In this document: positions 51,070-61,200 of the stretch, in pieces | How positions within the stretch are numbered: position 1 is the stretch's first letter | How the letters are laid out: the number at the start of each line of letters is the position of its first letter | NCBI GenBank assembly: GCA_000200715.1 | Contig: DP000238.1 | Location: 618,154-682,153, forward strand | Reading direction: 5' to 3' | DNA: 64,000 nucleotides | From: Cenarchaeum symbiosum A | Lineage (GTDB): Archaea > Thermoproteota > Nitrososphaeria > Nitrososphaerales > Nitrosopumilaceae | Program-made: the position numbers and the translations under genes | Notes under the pieces: generated by a model | Seen by the model: only the letters and a program-made list of their open reading frames with translations | The model's database searches: none | Told to the model about the DNA's origin: nothing

Positions 51070-51495
51070 TTAGGGGCGGGTCTCCCACTCTATCTCGTAT
51101 TTTTCATGGTCCGGTGTGCATATTATAGACGAGGGGTTTGGCTTACCGGGTGCAATCTGCCGGGTTATCATTTTGTCCCCTATCTGGGCCAGTATGTGCA
51201 CAGCATCAGATATGTTGTCCACTTCTTGATAGTTCCTGTCTACCAATATTATGGATTCATACTCTGACAAGATGTGCCGGTCCCCCGTATTGTTCTATTA
51301 CACGCACAGGAGCATCCCCTGATCTGTGCTCAGCGCAGGAAATACGCACTAACCCTGCATGGAATTCGCTAGCATGGTGCCAATCAGCATTTGGTTTCAT
51401 CAAGTTAATGCCTTGCTGTGCCTTGCCTCCGGCAACATAGTCCTCGGCAAGTCCCGCTATGTCCTTTAAACACTCCAAGCTTGCTCTAGTTCCAT
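51070..51495 (-). pseudogene. frameshifted small gene
   Basis: Two overlapping minus-strand frames read as parts of one protein. MELEQA (ATG 51495) joins LECLKDIAGLAEDYVAGGKA after one frame change. Near 51290 the frame changes again into TGDRHILSEYESIILVDRN and ends EYEIEWETRP at 51070. Composition is protein-like throughout and unlike a shadow. The two 66- and 73-residue frames could instead be two small genes overlapping by 14 bases. No family recognised. The rest of 50966-51759 holds no gene I can support. Confidence 0.45.
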
Positions 51496-51759
51496 TCCGC
51501 CCTCATAATTATTCGTCACTGCCTGCCGAATATCTTTTTGAACCCTGCAAACACCCTCTCCACGGGCGTTCCGCGGCCGCATCCTTGTTCCGCTTGCAGC
51601 ACGGGCCCGCCCGGGCCTTGACCACGGGCTGCCTGGCGCGGCAGCCCGTGCATAGCGTTGAAAGCCCGCATGATTCTTTGCGTGCCCCCTGGCCGGGCAT
51701 TTTGTACCCTGCATGCCGGAGGTCTCTTCTACCTTAAATCCCGGCGTGCAGCACCGTGC

Positions 51760-52413
51760 GTGGACGAGTACCTGCGCGCGGCCCTTCTTGTATCCCTGAT
51801 GGCCCCGATGGCCATATCGGACCTGCGGGAGAGGACCATCTCCAATGATACAATGTATGCGGCAGCGGCAGCTGCAGCATGCCTGTTCGCATACGACCTG
51901 CTCACGGGCGCGTGGGCGGCAGACATAGTAATGCCAAACGTGCTGGCTGCCGCCGCCGGCTGCGCCGTAATAGCAGCATCCCGTAGAGGCCTTGTGGGCC
52001 TGCCTGATGGCATCCTGATACTGGTCATAACGCTCATGCTCCCGCAGGTGCACGGGATACCCGTCGCCCTATGGATAATACTTGCCGCCTATATCCTGGG
52101 CGCGGCATACTCGGCGCTCTATTCTATACACAGGAACATCTCCGACTGGATGCACGGCAGAGACTATTCTAGGAATATAGTGCTCACCCACGTAAAGAAA
52201 AAAGGCGAAAGGTTTGCCATGAGGCCAGGCGCCCGGATAGGCGCAGTCGAAGAGGACACGGTAAGGTCCTCCGACGGGGAAGACCTGTTCATCGATGAAG
52301 ATGCAGAAGGAGAAGAGGCGGCCACCGCTGTTCCAATGGTCACAGCATACCTTGCGGGCACATGCATAGTACTGTGTGTAATCCTGGGTGCGGCGCTCGC
52401 CGGCTGGCACTGA
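51760..52413 (+). CDS. archaeal prepilin peptidase (A24 family)
   Basis: 217 residues from GTG 51760, 22-30 bases after CTTAAAT. Membrane aspartyl protease that removes the class III signal from pilins. The first catalytic Asp is Asp21 (PMAISDLRERTIS) and the second is Asp83 (GLVGLPDG), at the places expected for FlaK/PibD-like enzymes. About six hydrophobic segments, then a charged loop and one last helix near the C-terminus. It would process the pilin-like proteins at 24477 and 46248. Confidence 0.85.
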   Translation: MDEYLRAALLVSLMAPMAISDLRERTISNDTMYAAAAAAACLFAYDLLTGAWAADIVMPNVLAAAAGCAVIAASRRGLVGLPDGILILVITLMLPQVHGIPVALWIILAAYILGAAYSALYSIHRNISDWMHGRDYSRNIVLTHVKKKGERFAMRPGARIGAVEEDTVRSSDGEDLFIDEDAEGEEAATAVPMVTAYLAGTCIVLCVILGAALAGWH

Positions 52414-52418
52414 CCATA

Positions 52419-53633
52419 TCATTCATCTTCGTCATCACCTTCGCCAAGGCTTCCCGCGTGGCCCCCCACCACTCCTGATGCAAGCCCCCTTGCGGCCCCG
52501 CCCCATCCGCCGGAGGCGCCGCCCCGCACAGCCCCAAGCGCGCTTGCCGCAGTGACGACCGCCCCCGCCTGAACCGCGGCAGTCACCACCTGCGTGGCGG
52601 CGCCCGTGGCCTTTTGGAGCAGCGGCACTGCCATCACCGGAAGAGACACCGCAAGAAAGAGCACGGCAGCGGCAGGAATCCACCCGAGCCCCGGGGCCGG
52701 CACGCCCGGGGATTCTGCGACAAACGCGGCACCAGCATGTATGACCACGCCGGAGAGCAGCGGGACAATATACAGCGCGGGCAGGGCCTCTAAAAACTTG
52801 AGCGGCACCTTGGATACCGACGGTATCATGGTCAATACCACCAGGAGTGGCAATGCTGCCAGGATCATCCCCGTGAGCAGGTCTGCCATTATTCCTATTA
52901 CCAGAGATAACATGAACAGGTTTATCAGGACAAGCGACTTTGCAATGGACAGGAACACGTCGGTGATCACCCCTGTAAACACAAGGGCTATCTGCGTGGT
53001 GATCCAATCAAACGGATCCAGGTCCGCGGGAAGAGAGTACCCTGTACCCCCGGATATTCTGGACACCAGGTACTCTACCCTGAATGAGGGCTCGCAGACG
53101 GCCTCTGCATCCTGCAGTATTCTCTTGTACGGGGACGCATCGTGCACATCTTGTATCGTGTTTACATCCCATTCTGCAGGGCAGGGTCCCCCCGGGGTAT
53201 AGTATGGGTTTAGCACCCAGGCAGCGCCTGATTCCATGCCCAATGCAAGCGGGTCCCATGCTATAGGGAACAGCAGTATGAGCAGGCCGGCGAGTGCCGC
53301 CTTGCGGAGGGCGTCATCCGAGTGGCGGCGCAGGGAAGAATCCTGCGAGGCCCGCACCGCGCCTGCTAGCACGATAATACACAATATCAGCACGCCTGCT
53401 GCAAGCCTCATCTGTGCGTATATATCGAACAGGTGGTTGCCCTGTTCCTGGCCGTCAAGCGAATACCCGAAAGAGGGGATGGATACTAAAAGGTCTGTGT
53501 AATGGCCGCCAAATATTCCGCCGAGCAGCGCAGCTATCCCGGAGAACGCGGCCTGGAACAGTATCACGCCGAGTATCACCATTATTCCGTCTATGGCCTC
53601 TAGCACAAAGCTGACCACGCCGGGCGACTTCAC
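52419..53633 (-). CDS. TrbL/VirB6-like membrane protein, second copy
   Basis: About 404 residues from GTG 53633; the frame continues to ATG 53690, but that start would overlap the divergent gene, while 53633 lies 18-27 bases after a TATA-like CTTTTAACGG. It resembles the protein at 13689-15731 over the membrane core. Shared features are GYSLDGQEQGNHLFDIYAQM versus GYYFDGGGEHGNASFDAFVQ, the NPYYTPGGPCPAEW loop, and the helices around VITDVFLSIAKSLVLINLF. It lacks the long hydrophilic tail of that protein and ends GEGDDEDE. Confidence 0.65.
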   Translation of the reverse strand: MKSPGVVSFVLEAIDGIMVILGVILFQAAFSGIAALLGGIFGGHYTDLLVSIPSFGYSLDGQEQGNHLFDIYAQMRLAAGVLILCIIVLAGAVRASQDSSLRRHSDDALRKAALAGLLILLFPIAWDPLALGMESGAAWVLNPYYTPGGPCPAEWDVNTIQDVHDASPYKRILQDAEAVCEPSFRVEYLVSRISGGTGYSLPADLDPFDWITTQIALVFTGVITDVFLSIAKSLVLINLFMLSLVIGIMADLLTGMILAALPLLVVLTMIPSVSKVPLKFLEALPALYIVPLLSGVVIHAGAAFVAESPGVPAPGLGWIPAAAVLFLAVSLPVMAVPLLQKATGAATQVVTAAVQAGAVVTAASALGAVRGGASGGWGGAARGLASGVVGGHAGSLGEGDDEDE

Positions 53634-53649
53634 GGGGCACACTGTGCGC

Positions 53650-53660
53650 CCCGTTAAAAG
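53650..53660. promoter_or_regulatory. shared divergent TATA-like element
   Basis: CCCGTTAAAAG lies 21-31 bases before ATG 53681 on the plus strand. On the minus strand it reads CTTTTAACGGG, 18-27 bases before GTG 53633. One short AT-rich core thus seems to serve two divergent genes. Confidence 0.45.
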
Positions 53661-53680
53661 CCGTCCTGCCGTGTTATACA

Positions 53681-53932
53681 ATGGAATCATTTGACGTCAG
53701 GTATGGCGGGAGCAGGGGCATCCTGTACGTGTCAGAAGACGGCCTCCGGGTGTCCATACCGGGGGGAGATGTATCCGTGCCGTACACTGTTCTGCTCTCT
53801 TGTTCCGTATACGGGCGGCACAGGCTGTCGATAGTGTATACTGCGGACGGGGGCCGCTCTTGCATCATTCTGAGGATAACGGGGGCGCCTGCAGCCCGGG
53901 CGGCAGAGGGAATACTGGGGGCCGCATCATGA
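53681..53932 (+). CDS. small PH-like beta protein
   Basis: 83 residues of alternating strands (SRGILYVSEDGLRVSIPG, VSVPYTVLLSCSVYG, HRLSIVYTADG) ending in a helix, similar in plan to the PH-like protein at 25185-25580. The stop overlaps the start of the next gene (ATGA). It may act on the membrane side of the large secreted protein or its exporter. Function unknown. Confidence 0.6.
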   Translation: MESFDVRYGGSRGILYVSEDGLRVSIPGGDVSVPYTVLLSCSVYGRHRLSIVYTADGGRSCIILRITGAPAARAAEGILGAAS

Positions 53933-56900
53933 ATGGCGCGGCACATCTTGCTGTTCTGCTCGCCGGTACGGCCATTTTGACGGCTGCCGCCCAGGCAGAC
54001 ATGTACGTAGTGACGGATCTTGGCAATACCTTCCCCCTGGATAACTGGGAGGGCGCTTCAGATGATATCGAGCGCGCCGACGAGAGCGGAGTGGCGCTGT
54101 TCTCTGGAGCACCTAGGATAGTAGAGAGGGACAATGCGGGAAGGATATTTACCGACGGGAACGGGCGGTTTGAGCTCAGGCCTGCGGGGACATACATGGG
54201 CATGGACGGCGTGGACGTGGTGGCGGCAGTCTACGAGAGGACTGCATACATGGACATCCCCGTGGGAAAGCTTGGCGCAAAATGGCACTATAACGGGACC
54301 TCGCTTGAATACCTCTTATCGACAACGCCGAGCACCATCGAATACGAGCACAGGGGAATACCCGCGCCGGGATACGGGGGCACTATAATCTCTGATTCCT
54401 CCCAGGGCGTGACAATATCCGGGGACGGATATGCCATAATATCGCTCAAGGGGATAACCGGCGGGCTGCACCTGCACGGCGAGGGCGCCGGCAGAAACGC
54501 AGAGATTACGTTTATAGAATCAGAGGATTACCTGTTCAACGGGACTGTCTCTGATGATGATCTGCTGGATGCCGCCGTGCCGTCTGTTATCGAGTTTGTA
54601 CCTGTATCCATGGCGCCCGGGGACTACGGCGCCGGCGTGCCGGAGGATATTGCCGGGCCTCTCAATGTGTACGGGTCCAGGCTGCCTGTCGGCGCCGACT
54701 TTGCCCTCCACCCGGAGGAGCCGCTCCCCTCGGCAGTGCGGGATGATGACACAGTATGGTCGTATACGGAAGAGGACGGCAACCCGTGGGATCCGTTCTT
54801 TCTGCCGACGTACCGGATGGCTGCAGCCGGCGGCCCGTATGCGGGGCTGCATTATTCGGAGGATGGCGCATGCAGGGTCTTTGATGTCTATGAATACGAG
54901 GGCGCATACGTGCTAGCTACGGTGGCGGGCGCGTACCTGCATATAGTGCACACGGACTCTATGGAACAATATACAGTGGATATCTCCCCGCACGGCTTTG
55001 TGCCATCTGCCGGCATATTTGCAGATGCCGGGGATTATGCGCCGTGGCCTGGGGAAATACACCCGCCGTGGGGCGAGCAGAGCCGGGCCGCCTATCCTGT
55101 GATAGCCTACGAGGTATCGGCCTCGCAGATTTCAGAGAATGCGACGTTCTCGCCGGACAGGCTGGGCCGGATAATAGAATCACGCGGCAGCCTCGACGGC
55201 ATATCTCTCGAGCCACCCGGGTATGAGATAACGGACAGTGGCATCTCTGTATCCTATGGTTCTGTGGGCACAGGCGGCCCCGCATCATGCGGTATCGGCG
55301 GCCTGCAGAACCACTCTATACTGTTAGAGTACCTGCAGGGCGGGGTGTTTGTACACGGGGATGCCGCATACCCGGGACAGTACTCGAGGATTGACTATGC
55401 GGAGAGAACAGATGTTCTGCTCCTGGTCAGGATGGATGGGGGCAGCCTTACGTTCTTCAACGGGGCTCCGGCAGATGATCCCGGGATATATGACGCGCCT
55501 GCAAATGATGTGCCCGGGGAAGAAGAGGGCGCAGACCTGCCTCCTGAGCCGCCGCTTGCCAGGGCGCTATACTTTGTGCCGGAATATTCCCCGGGATACT
55601 ATCTCGACCTTGTGCCGGGGGACGGCTGCTATGTGCAGCTCAACGATACTGAACGCTGCATAATACGGCACGACCGCGGCTCTCTGTATTATGCGGGGGA
55701 CGACGGGTGGAAGACGCCCGACGGGCGCATACTGAGCAGAAATGGCCCGTCTGATGTGCCCCGTCCAGAAGATCTTGGCAGGATAGTATACGACTGGCAC
55801 CTTCCGTGGGACAAAGGCCTGTGGTACTTTGCAATCCCTGAATACCCGGGCAGGTACTTTAACCCGCTGCCTCACGAATACGCCGTTCTTGGCACAGAAT
55901 ACCGCTGCTATACCGGCATGCTGCCAGGCGATATCGAGGATGGCATATGCAGGATAGAGTGGAACTCTGACACGCTTGGCGGCTGCTGGGCCGTCCGGAC
56001 GGACAATCAGTGCATGGATGGTATCGATAACGGGCGCAATGAGCTGCCCACTCTTGAGCAGCTAGGGGCAGAAGGCGTGTACTGGCCGGGGCCAGAAGGG
56101 TACATTCACGGGGGCAACCCGGCAGAGTTCTCACATCCTGCGGCCCCCGGCCATACAATGGACGGGACGCCGCATACTTATTCCCGCGGGGCGATACAGT
56201 ACCAGTGTTATGTATCGCCGGGCCATTCGGGCCAGGGGGGTGAAGAATGCGTGATACTATCCAACTATGAAAAAGAGCACTGCTGGCGGCATGTATCGCT
56301 TGACGCGCCCGCCCACTGTGTATCGTCGAATCCCCCCGGCGTGATACCCTCTGTCATCGAGCTTGCCGGCGATGCGTTTGCGGCAGGCGGCGCGCCTGCT
56401 GCTATATTCTCGGTGACGGGACTGCCTGATGCGCCGTACGAGCTGCTAGCCGGGATACCCGAGGTAAGGGACCACTTTGTAGTCCCCGGAACAGAGATAC
56501 CGCTTGCATTCGAGCCGTACTATTACGACCACCGGTATTCCTACCGGGACTATTACTGTTACAGGGGGGCAGAGGATTCCGGCCGCGAGGGGGAATGTGT
56601 GATACGGTATGCCCGGTCTGCCGGAGGCCCCGTCTGCTGGGTGCACGCGGAGCTGCCCGGTACATGCCTCTCGGGAAACGCAAAGCTCAACCCGCCGGGA
56701 TGGCGCGAGCTTGCGGGAGGAGCACCGGGCACGGTAACCACGGGGATATCTGCCGGGATATCCGGCGGGACGGTCCGCGGCGAGTTCTCTGCGGCAGGCG
56801 AGCATTACCCGTACGACTATACGCTGAGGATGTACACGGGGGCGCTATACCACGACTTTGCTGGCGACCCGGAGGACAGGCTTGTAATATTCGACAAGCA

Positions 56901-58113
56901 AAACGACGCGGCCATGCTGTCCGTTATGCCGCTTGAGCCGCCCCGCCGCATACTGTACAATGCGGGCACATACGTGCAGGTCCCGTTTCCAGGCGATGTG
57001 CACCTGGAGAACGTCACCATAGGGCACAATGGGACAGGCGGCACCAACGGTACAGGCGGCTGCCCCGGCTGCGGTATATTCCCGACGGGGATATCCGGCG
57101 GATACCTCGAAGGCGAGCGCGCGTACATCCCGGTTGTTCCCGCACACAATACAGTCCGCATGGAGATAGACGGGGAGGGGACGCGGTTTGATTATTCAGA
57201 TGTGGCGTCGCCAACTGGAATACGCATACCGGATAGAACATCGTCGCATACGTCAGAAGAATCAGACGGGCCGATACTCTTGGCCGGCACCCGGGCATCT
57301 GCGCACGCATCGGCCGTGGCACCGTCTGGCGGCACAATGAAGGTGCTAGTCTCGGGGACTGCCGACGGGAACATCCTGATAGGGAACAACTGGGTGGGCA
57401 CAGAGGTGGACTATCAGTGTGTATTCAAGCCGAAAGTAAAGTTCGGGCGCCCGATAAACCAGTGCACGGACATGAACTCAGACGGGTCGCACTGCTGGGA
57501 CAGGTCCAGCGGGAGAAAGTACGGGCACCATGGATGCTCTGCCGGAGGCGAGCGCCGGCTCTGGCTGGACCTGAGTGAGGCCCCGTCGTCTATAACGGCT
57601 GTATTAAAGACGTACGTAAACGGGGAGCTGCGCGGCGAAGATGTTATAGCGCAGGCGGCAGGCAAGTATGCCAACGGCGCAGAAGCCCTTGACCACCGGC
57701 CGGAGGTCTCATGCCGGCAGGGATTCAAGACAGTATTCGGGAGCAGCGGGCCGCACACCACCCCGCTGGGGGTGGCCTGCTCGCTTGAAGATATGCGCGC
57801 AGAGGGCTTTGAGAGGAGCTCTACAAAATACTCGAAAAGCTTTGGGTCCCATGTGACAGGGTACGAAAGGCACGTGAGCCCTGAGCTTGCCGGGTACTAT
57901 TTTGAAGGGGTCCAGGTGACCGGCTCTGCATCTGTAGATGTGGGGGCGGGCGACTTTGTAGAGTTCGAGCTGATAGTCGAGGCATCGGCCGAGGCAGATG
58001 CGCAGGAGTTTCTGGGGGTTAAACTGAGAGGCCAGGAGACTGGCCTGCGGGGCTCGGGATACTCTGATGCCGAGCTGGAACTGGGATCGCTCTCGTTTAT
58101 AACGGCCCTGTAG
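53929..58113 (+). CDS. very large secreted protein with repeated Cys modules
   Basis: 1394 residues from ATG 53929. Signal peptide (AHLAVLLAGTAILTAAAQA), then about 500 residues of beta-rich sequence. Four or five modules then share a plan: YxCY (or equivalent), about 8-16 residues, C-(V/I)-I, about 10 residues, CW, about 6-8 residues, C. Examples: YRCYTG...GICRIEW...GGCWAVRTDNQC, YQCYVS...EECVILS...HCWRHVSLDAPAHC, and YYCYRG...GECVIRY...VCWVHAELPGTC. A later VDYQCVF...QCTDMN...HCWDRSSG is related. No membrane anchor is seen at the end. Likely extracellular and disulfide-stabilised. Confidence 0.68.
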   Translation: MNGAAHLAVLLAGTAILTAAAQADMYVVTDLGNTFPLDNWEGASDDIERADESGVALFSGAPRIVERDNAGRIFTDGNGRFELRPAGTYMGMDGVDVVAAVYERTAYMDIPVGKLGAKWHYNGTSLEYLLSTTPSTIEYEHRGIPAPGYGGTIISDSSQGVTISGDGYAIISLKGITGGLHLHGEGAGRNAEITFIESEDYLFNGTVSDDDLLDAAVPSVIEFVPVSMAPGDYGAGVPEDIAGPLNVYGSRLPVGADFALHPEEPLPSAVRDDDTVWSYTEEDGNPWDPFFLPTYRMAAAGGPYAGLHYSEDGACRVFDVYEYEGAYVLATVAGAYLHIVHTDSMEQYTVDISPHGFVPSAGIFADAGDYAPWPGEIHPPWGEQSRAAYPVIAYEVSASQISENATFSPDRLGRIIESRGSLDGISLEPPGYEITDSGISVSYGSVGTGGPASCGIGGLQNHSILLEYLQGGVFVHGDAAYPGQYSRIDYAERTDVLLLVRMDGGSLTFFNGAPADDPGIYDAPANDVPGEEEGADLPPEPPLARALYFVPEYSPGYYLDLVPGDGCYVQLNDTERCIIRHDRGSLYYAGDDGWKTPDGRILSRNGPSDVPRPEDLGRIVYDWHLPWDKGLWYFAIPEYPGRYFNPLPHEYAVLGTEYRCYTGMLPGDIEDGICRIEWNSDTLGGCWAVRTDNQCMDGIDNGRNELPTLEQLGAEGVYWPGPEGYIHGGNPAEFSHPAAPGHTMDGTPHTYSRGAIQYQCYVSPGHSGQGGEECVILSNYEKEHCWRHVSLDAPAHCVSSNPPGVIPSVIELAGDAFAAGGAPAAIFSVTGLPDAPYELLAGIPEVRDHFVVPGTEIPLAFEPYYYDHRYSYRDYYCYRGAEDSGREGECVIRYARSAGGPVCWVHAELPGTCLSGNAKLNPPGWRELAGGAPGTVTTGISAGISGGTVRGEFSAAGEHYPYDYTLRMYTGALYHDFAGDPEDRLVIFDKQNDAAMLSVMPLEPPRRILYNAGTYVQVPFPGDVHLENVTIGHNGTGGTNGTGGCPGCGIFPTGISGGYLEGERAYIPVVPAHNTVRMEIDGEGTRFDYSDVASPTGIRIPDRTSSHTSEESDGPILLAGTRASAHASAVAPSGGTMKVLVSGTADGNILIGNNWVGTEVDYQCVFKPKVKFGRPINQCTDMNSDGSHCWDRSSGRKYGHHGCSAGGERRLWLDLSEAPSSITAVLKTYVNGELRGEDVIAQAAGKYANGAEALDHRPEVSCRQGFKTVFGSSGPHTTPLGVACSLEDMRAEGFERSSTKYSKSFGSHVTGYERHVSPELAGYYFEGVQVTGSASVDVGAGDFVEFELIVEASAEADAQEFLGVKLRGQETGLRGSGYSDAELELGSLSFITAL

Positions 58114-58171
58114 ACAGGGCGGAATGGCCTGCCTGCCCCGTGCGTAATGCCCTCAGGGCGGGAAAATAGTG

Positions 58172-58179
58172 TTTAATAT
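58172..58179 (+). promoter_or_regulatory. TATA-like box before last gene
   Basis: TTTAATAT lies 24-31 bases before ATG 58203. This spacing points to a transcript beginning at or near a short leader frame, not at the ATG of the large gene. Confidence 0.5.
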
Positions 58180-58202
58180 GGCCCTCTGCGGGGGCAGAGC
58201 AG

Positions 58203-58283
58203 ATGAGTGCGGTTTTACGCGGGCCGTCCGCGAGGGTGGATCCATGCGGCTTTCAGGTGCCCGCCCGCAGGTGGTCCCTATGA
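58203..58283 (+). CDS. possible 26-aa leader peptide
   Basis: ATG 58203 opens a 26-codon frame whose TGA (58281-58283) overlaps ATG 58280 of the large gene as ATGA. Because the TATA box predicts transcription from about 58203, ribosomes may translate this frame first and restart at 58280. The peptide (begins MSAVLRGPSARV) has no recognised motif. It could also be chance. Confidence 0.3.
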   Translation: MSAVLRGPSARVDPCGFQVPARRWSL

Positions 58284-61200
58284 TGCCCTCCGCCGGAATC
58301 CGTATTGCGGTGATAACCGCAGCGCTATTCGTCACTGTGGGATTTGCCGTGGAGCAGGCTCATGCCCAGCAGCTAGTCGCGGCTACCCTTGATGACAACA
58401 TACTGGAGATATTCTTTGACGGGCCTGTAAACGCATCCAATGTAAACAGCAGGCTGATTACATTTACCGACGGGATATCGGTAGCCACGGGCACTGTCCT
58501 GAGGAATAACGATCTTGACAAGAGTCTCACCGGGAACAAGCTGCGCTATGCGCTAAACGACGTCAGGTTGAACCTCATAACCGGGTACGGGGATCCCAGA
58601 TTGCGGGTTGACGTTAACGCGCTTGGGCCCGGCCTGCCGGATGTGGCATACGGGCTACCCGGCCCGGACTATGCATATCCGCACATTTTGGACAGGGGAT
58701 CGTTTACTGCCACCGAGGGATCTCCGCAGGGGCTCGCAGTCTCGCCTGACGGCAGCCTGATATTTGTAACCGGATCCCAGAGAGATGAGGTCCTCCGGTA
58801 TGTGCTGAGCGCGCCCTACAATCTGGACTCGCCGGTGCTGGACGGATCATACAATGTACAATCCGAGGAGGGCGAACCCCGCGGAGTTGCATTCTCTGAT
58901 GACGGCACGAGGATGTTTGTTACCGGAGACTCGGATTCTGTATACCAGTATTCCTTGGGCACGCCGTTTGCATTTGATGGAGCAGTATCGTTAGAGGCCA
59001 GCTATGATGCCAGCAGCCAGGACAACCAGATGTCGGGCATTGATTTCTCATTAGGGGGCAGCAGGATGTACCTTGTGGGGGACGGCGGCAATAATGTATA
59101 CCATTACAATCTTGAGAATCCGTATAATATAGCCGCGGGTGTAGCGCATGTCGGGACCTTTGATGTGACGGATGCGGACGCGGGGCCCCGCGGTGTGGTA
59201 GTCTCGGCGGACGGCCGTACAATGCTGGTGCTGGGGCAGTCGAGCGACAGAGTGCACAGGTACGACATGGACGAGCCGTACAATGTAACCACCTCATTCT
59301 ACGCGGGATCCATGGATGTAAGTGATCAGGGAAGCAACCTCAGGGGACTTGCAGCATCGGCAGACGGGAGGCGAATTTTTGTATCCAACACTGATGGAGC
59401 AGGCTCCATCCACCGGTACGACCTTGGCTCGCCGTACGATGCGGCCATCGAGGGCGTGGGGGCGGGCCCCAACCTGGATGTGTCGGTCCAAGAGAGCAAC
59501 CCCTCCGGAGTGGCGTTCTCCGCCGACGGCACGCGCATGTTCGTAACCGGGTCCGGCGCCAGGAATGCAGACATACACGAGTACTCCCTGGACGGCCCGT
59601 ACGATGTATCATCGGCTACATTTGTGCAAAGTGCGCCCGCCTTTGTGCTCAGAAACGGGAGCGAGGGTTTTGAATTACTGCCACTGCGCATAATGAGAGA
59701 TACGGGCACTCTGATAAGTGAAGATTCTGCCCAGGATGTGGACTTTTCAGCGAACGGCAGGAAGATGTATGTCGTCGGCATTCGAAGCGGGTTTCTATAC
59801 CAGTATGCACTAGACTCCGCCTATGCGATAAACACGGCGCGGCTGGAGGAAGCATACAACGTATCCCAGCTCCACGGCGACAGCTTCACGGTTCGCGGGG
59901 AGCGGTCCCCGACGAGCATAGTGTTCAACCCGGCCGGGACCGTAATGCTGGTCACCGGGCGCGACTCAAACGACGTACACGAGTATTTTCTGGACGAACC
60001 GTTTAACCTGGACGGGAGGACCGAGAATAATAGGAACCTCCGCATAAACAACGTGGCTGATGTCCCGACGGGCCTCGCATATTCGTCTGACGGGAACAGG
60101 CTCTTTATCTCGACTGTCGCAGGGCTGGTCATCAGGTACGACCTTCCAAACCCCTACAGCCTGAGTGGTGCAAAATACGTGGACTCGCGGAATATACTGG
60201 ATGACGACAGGAGCATGCAGGACGTGGCATTTACCGCCGACGGCAGGAAGATGTTCGCCGTCGGGAGGATAAGCGACCAGATATTCACGTACAATCTGAC
60301 CGCCCCGTTTGATATAGCCGCATCCGGACAGGACCTGCGGCTGCGCTTTTCTGGCGACAACCTTGTCGCCGATGTATCCTTTGGCGACGCGGGCAGGGAG
60401 CTCTTCGTGCTAGAGGCCGAGAGCGAGACCGTACTACGGTACAGCCTGGGAATTCCGTACGACATGGTCACGGCCGTGCAGCAGGACAGCTCCCCCGCCC
60501 TGGGCGATGCCTCGCTGCGCGCCCTGGAGTTCTCGCCCAACGGTACGTTGATGTTCGCAGCCGGATGGGTCAACCTCCGCATAGACGCATACAACATGAG
60601 CACCCCGTTTGACGTATCCGCGATACAGCCTACCGGGGACAGCTTTGATCCAGATGATGCGGCAAACAAGCCCCCTGATGATGTAAACCGCCCCACCGCG
60701 CTGAGGTTCTCGTCAGACGGGACGATGTTATTCGTGCTGGACCAGACCGTCAGAAAGCTGTTCCAGTATGATCTTGAAAGCCCGTACTCTATAGACGGTA
60801 CGCCGCGGTTTGTAAGATCACTTGATGTGGTCAGTCAGCTGACCGCCCCACAGGGGTTTGCATTCTCTGCCGACGGCACATGGCTGCATATCACAGGTGC
60901 CAGTAACGACCGCATAGCCCGGTATGCATTGGGCACCGCGTACGACCTTTCAACGGCAAGCCATGTTGGATCGCAAAGCATAGCGGATTTGGAAGATTCC
61001 CCATCCGGAATTGCATTCAACGGTGACGGCACAAGGATGTTTGTTTCCGGCAGCAACAGTGAGCTTGCCGACAGCGAGGACAACGTATACGCGTTTGCCC
61101 TGTCGCCTTCCGTCCCGATCACCCCTCCCCCTTCTTTGATCACGACGCGCCTGCTCTCGGGTGTCCTCGACGGCACGGAGCTTACCTTGGAGTTTGACAA

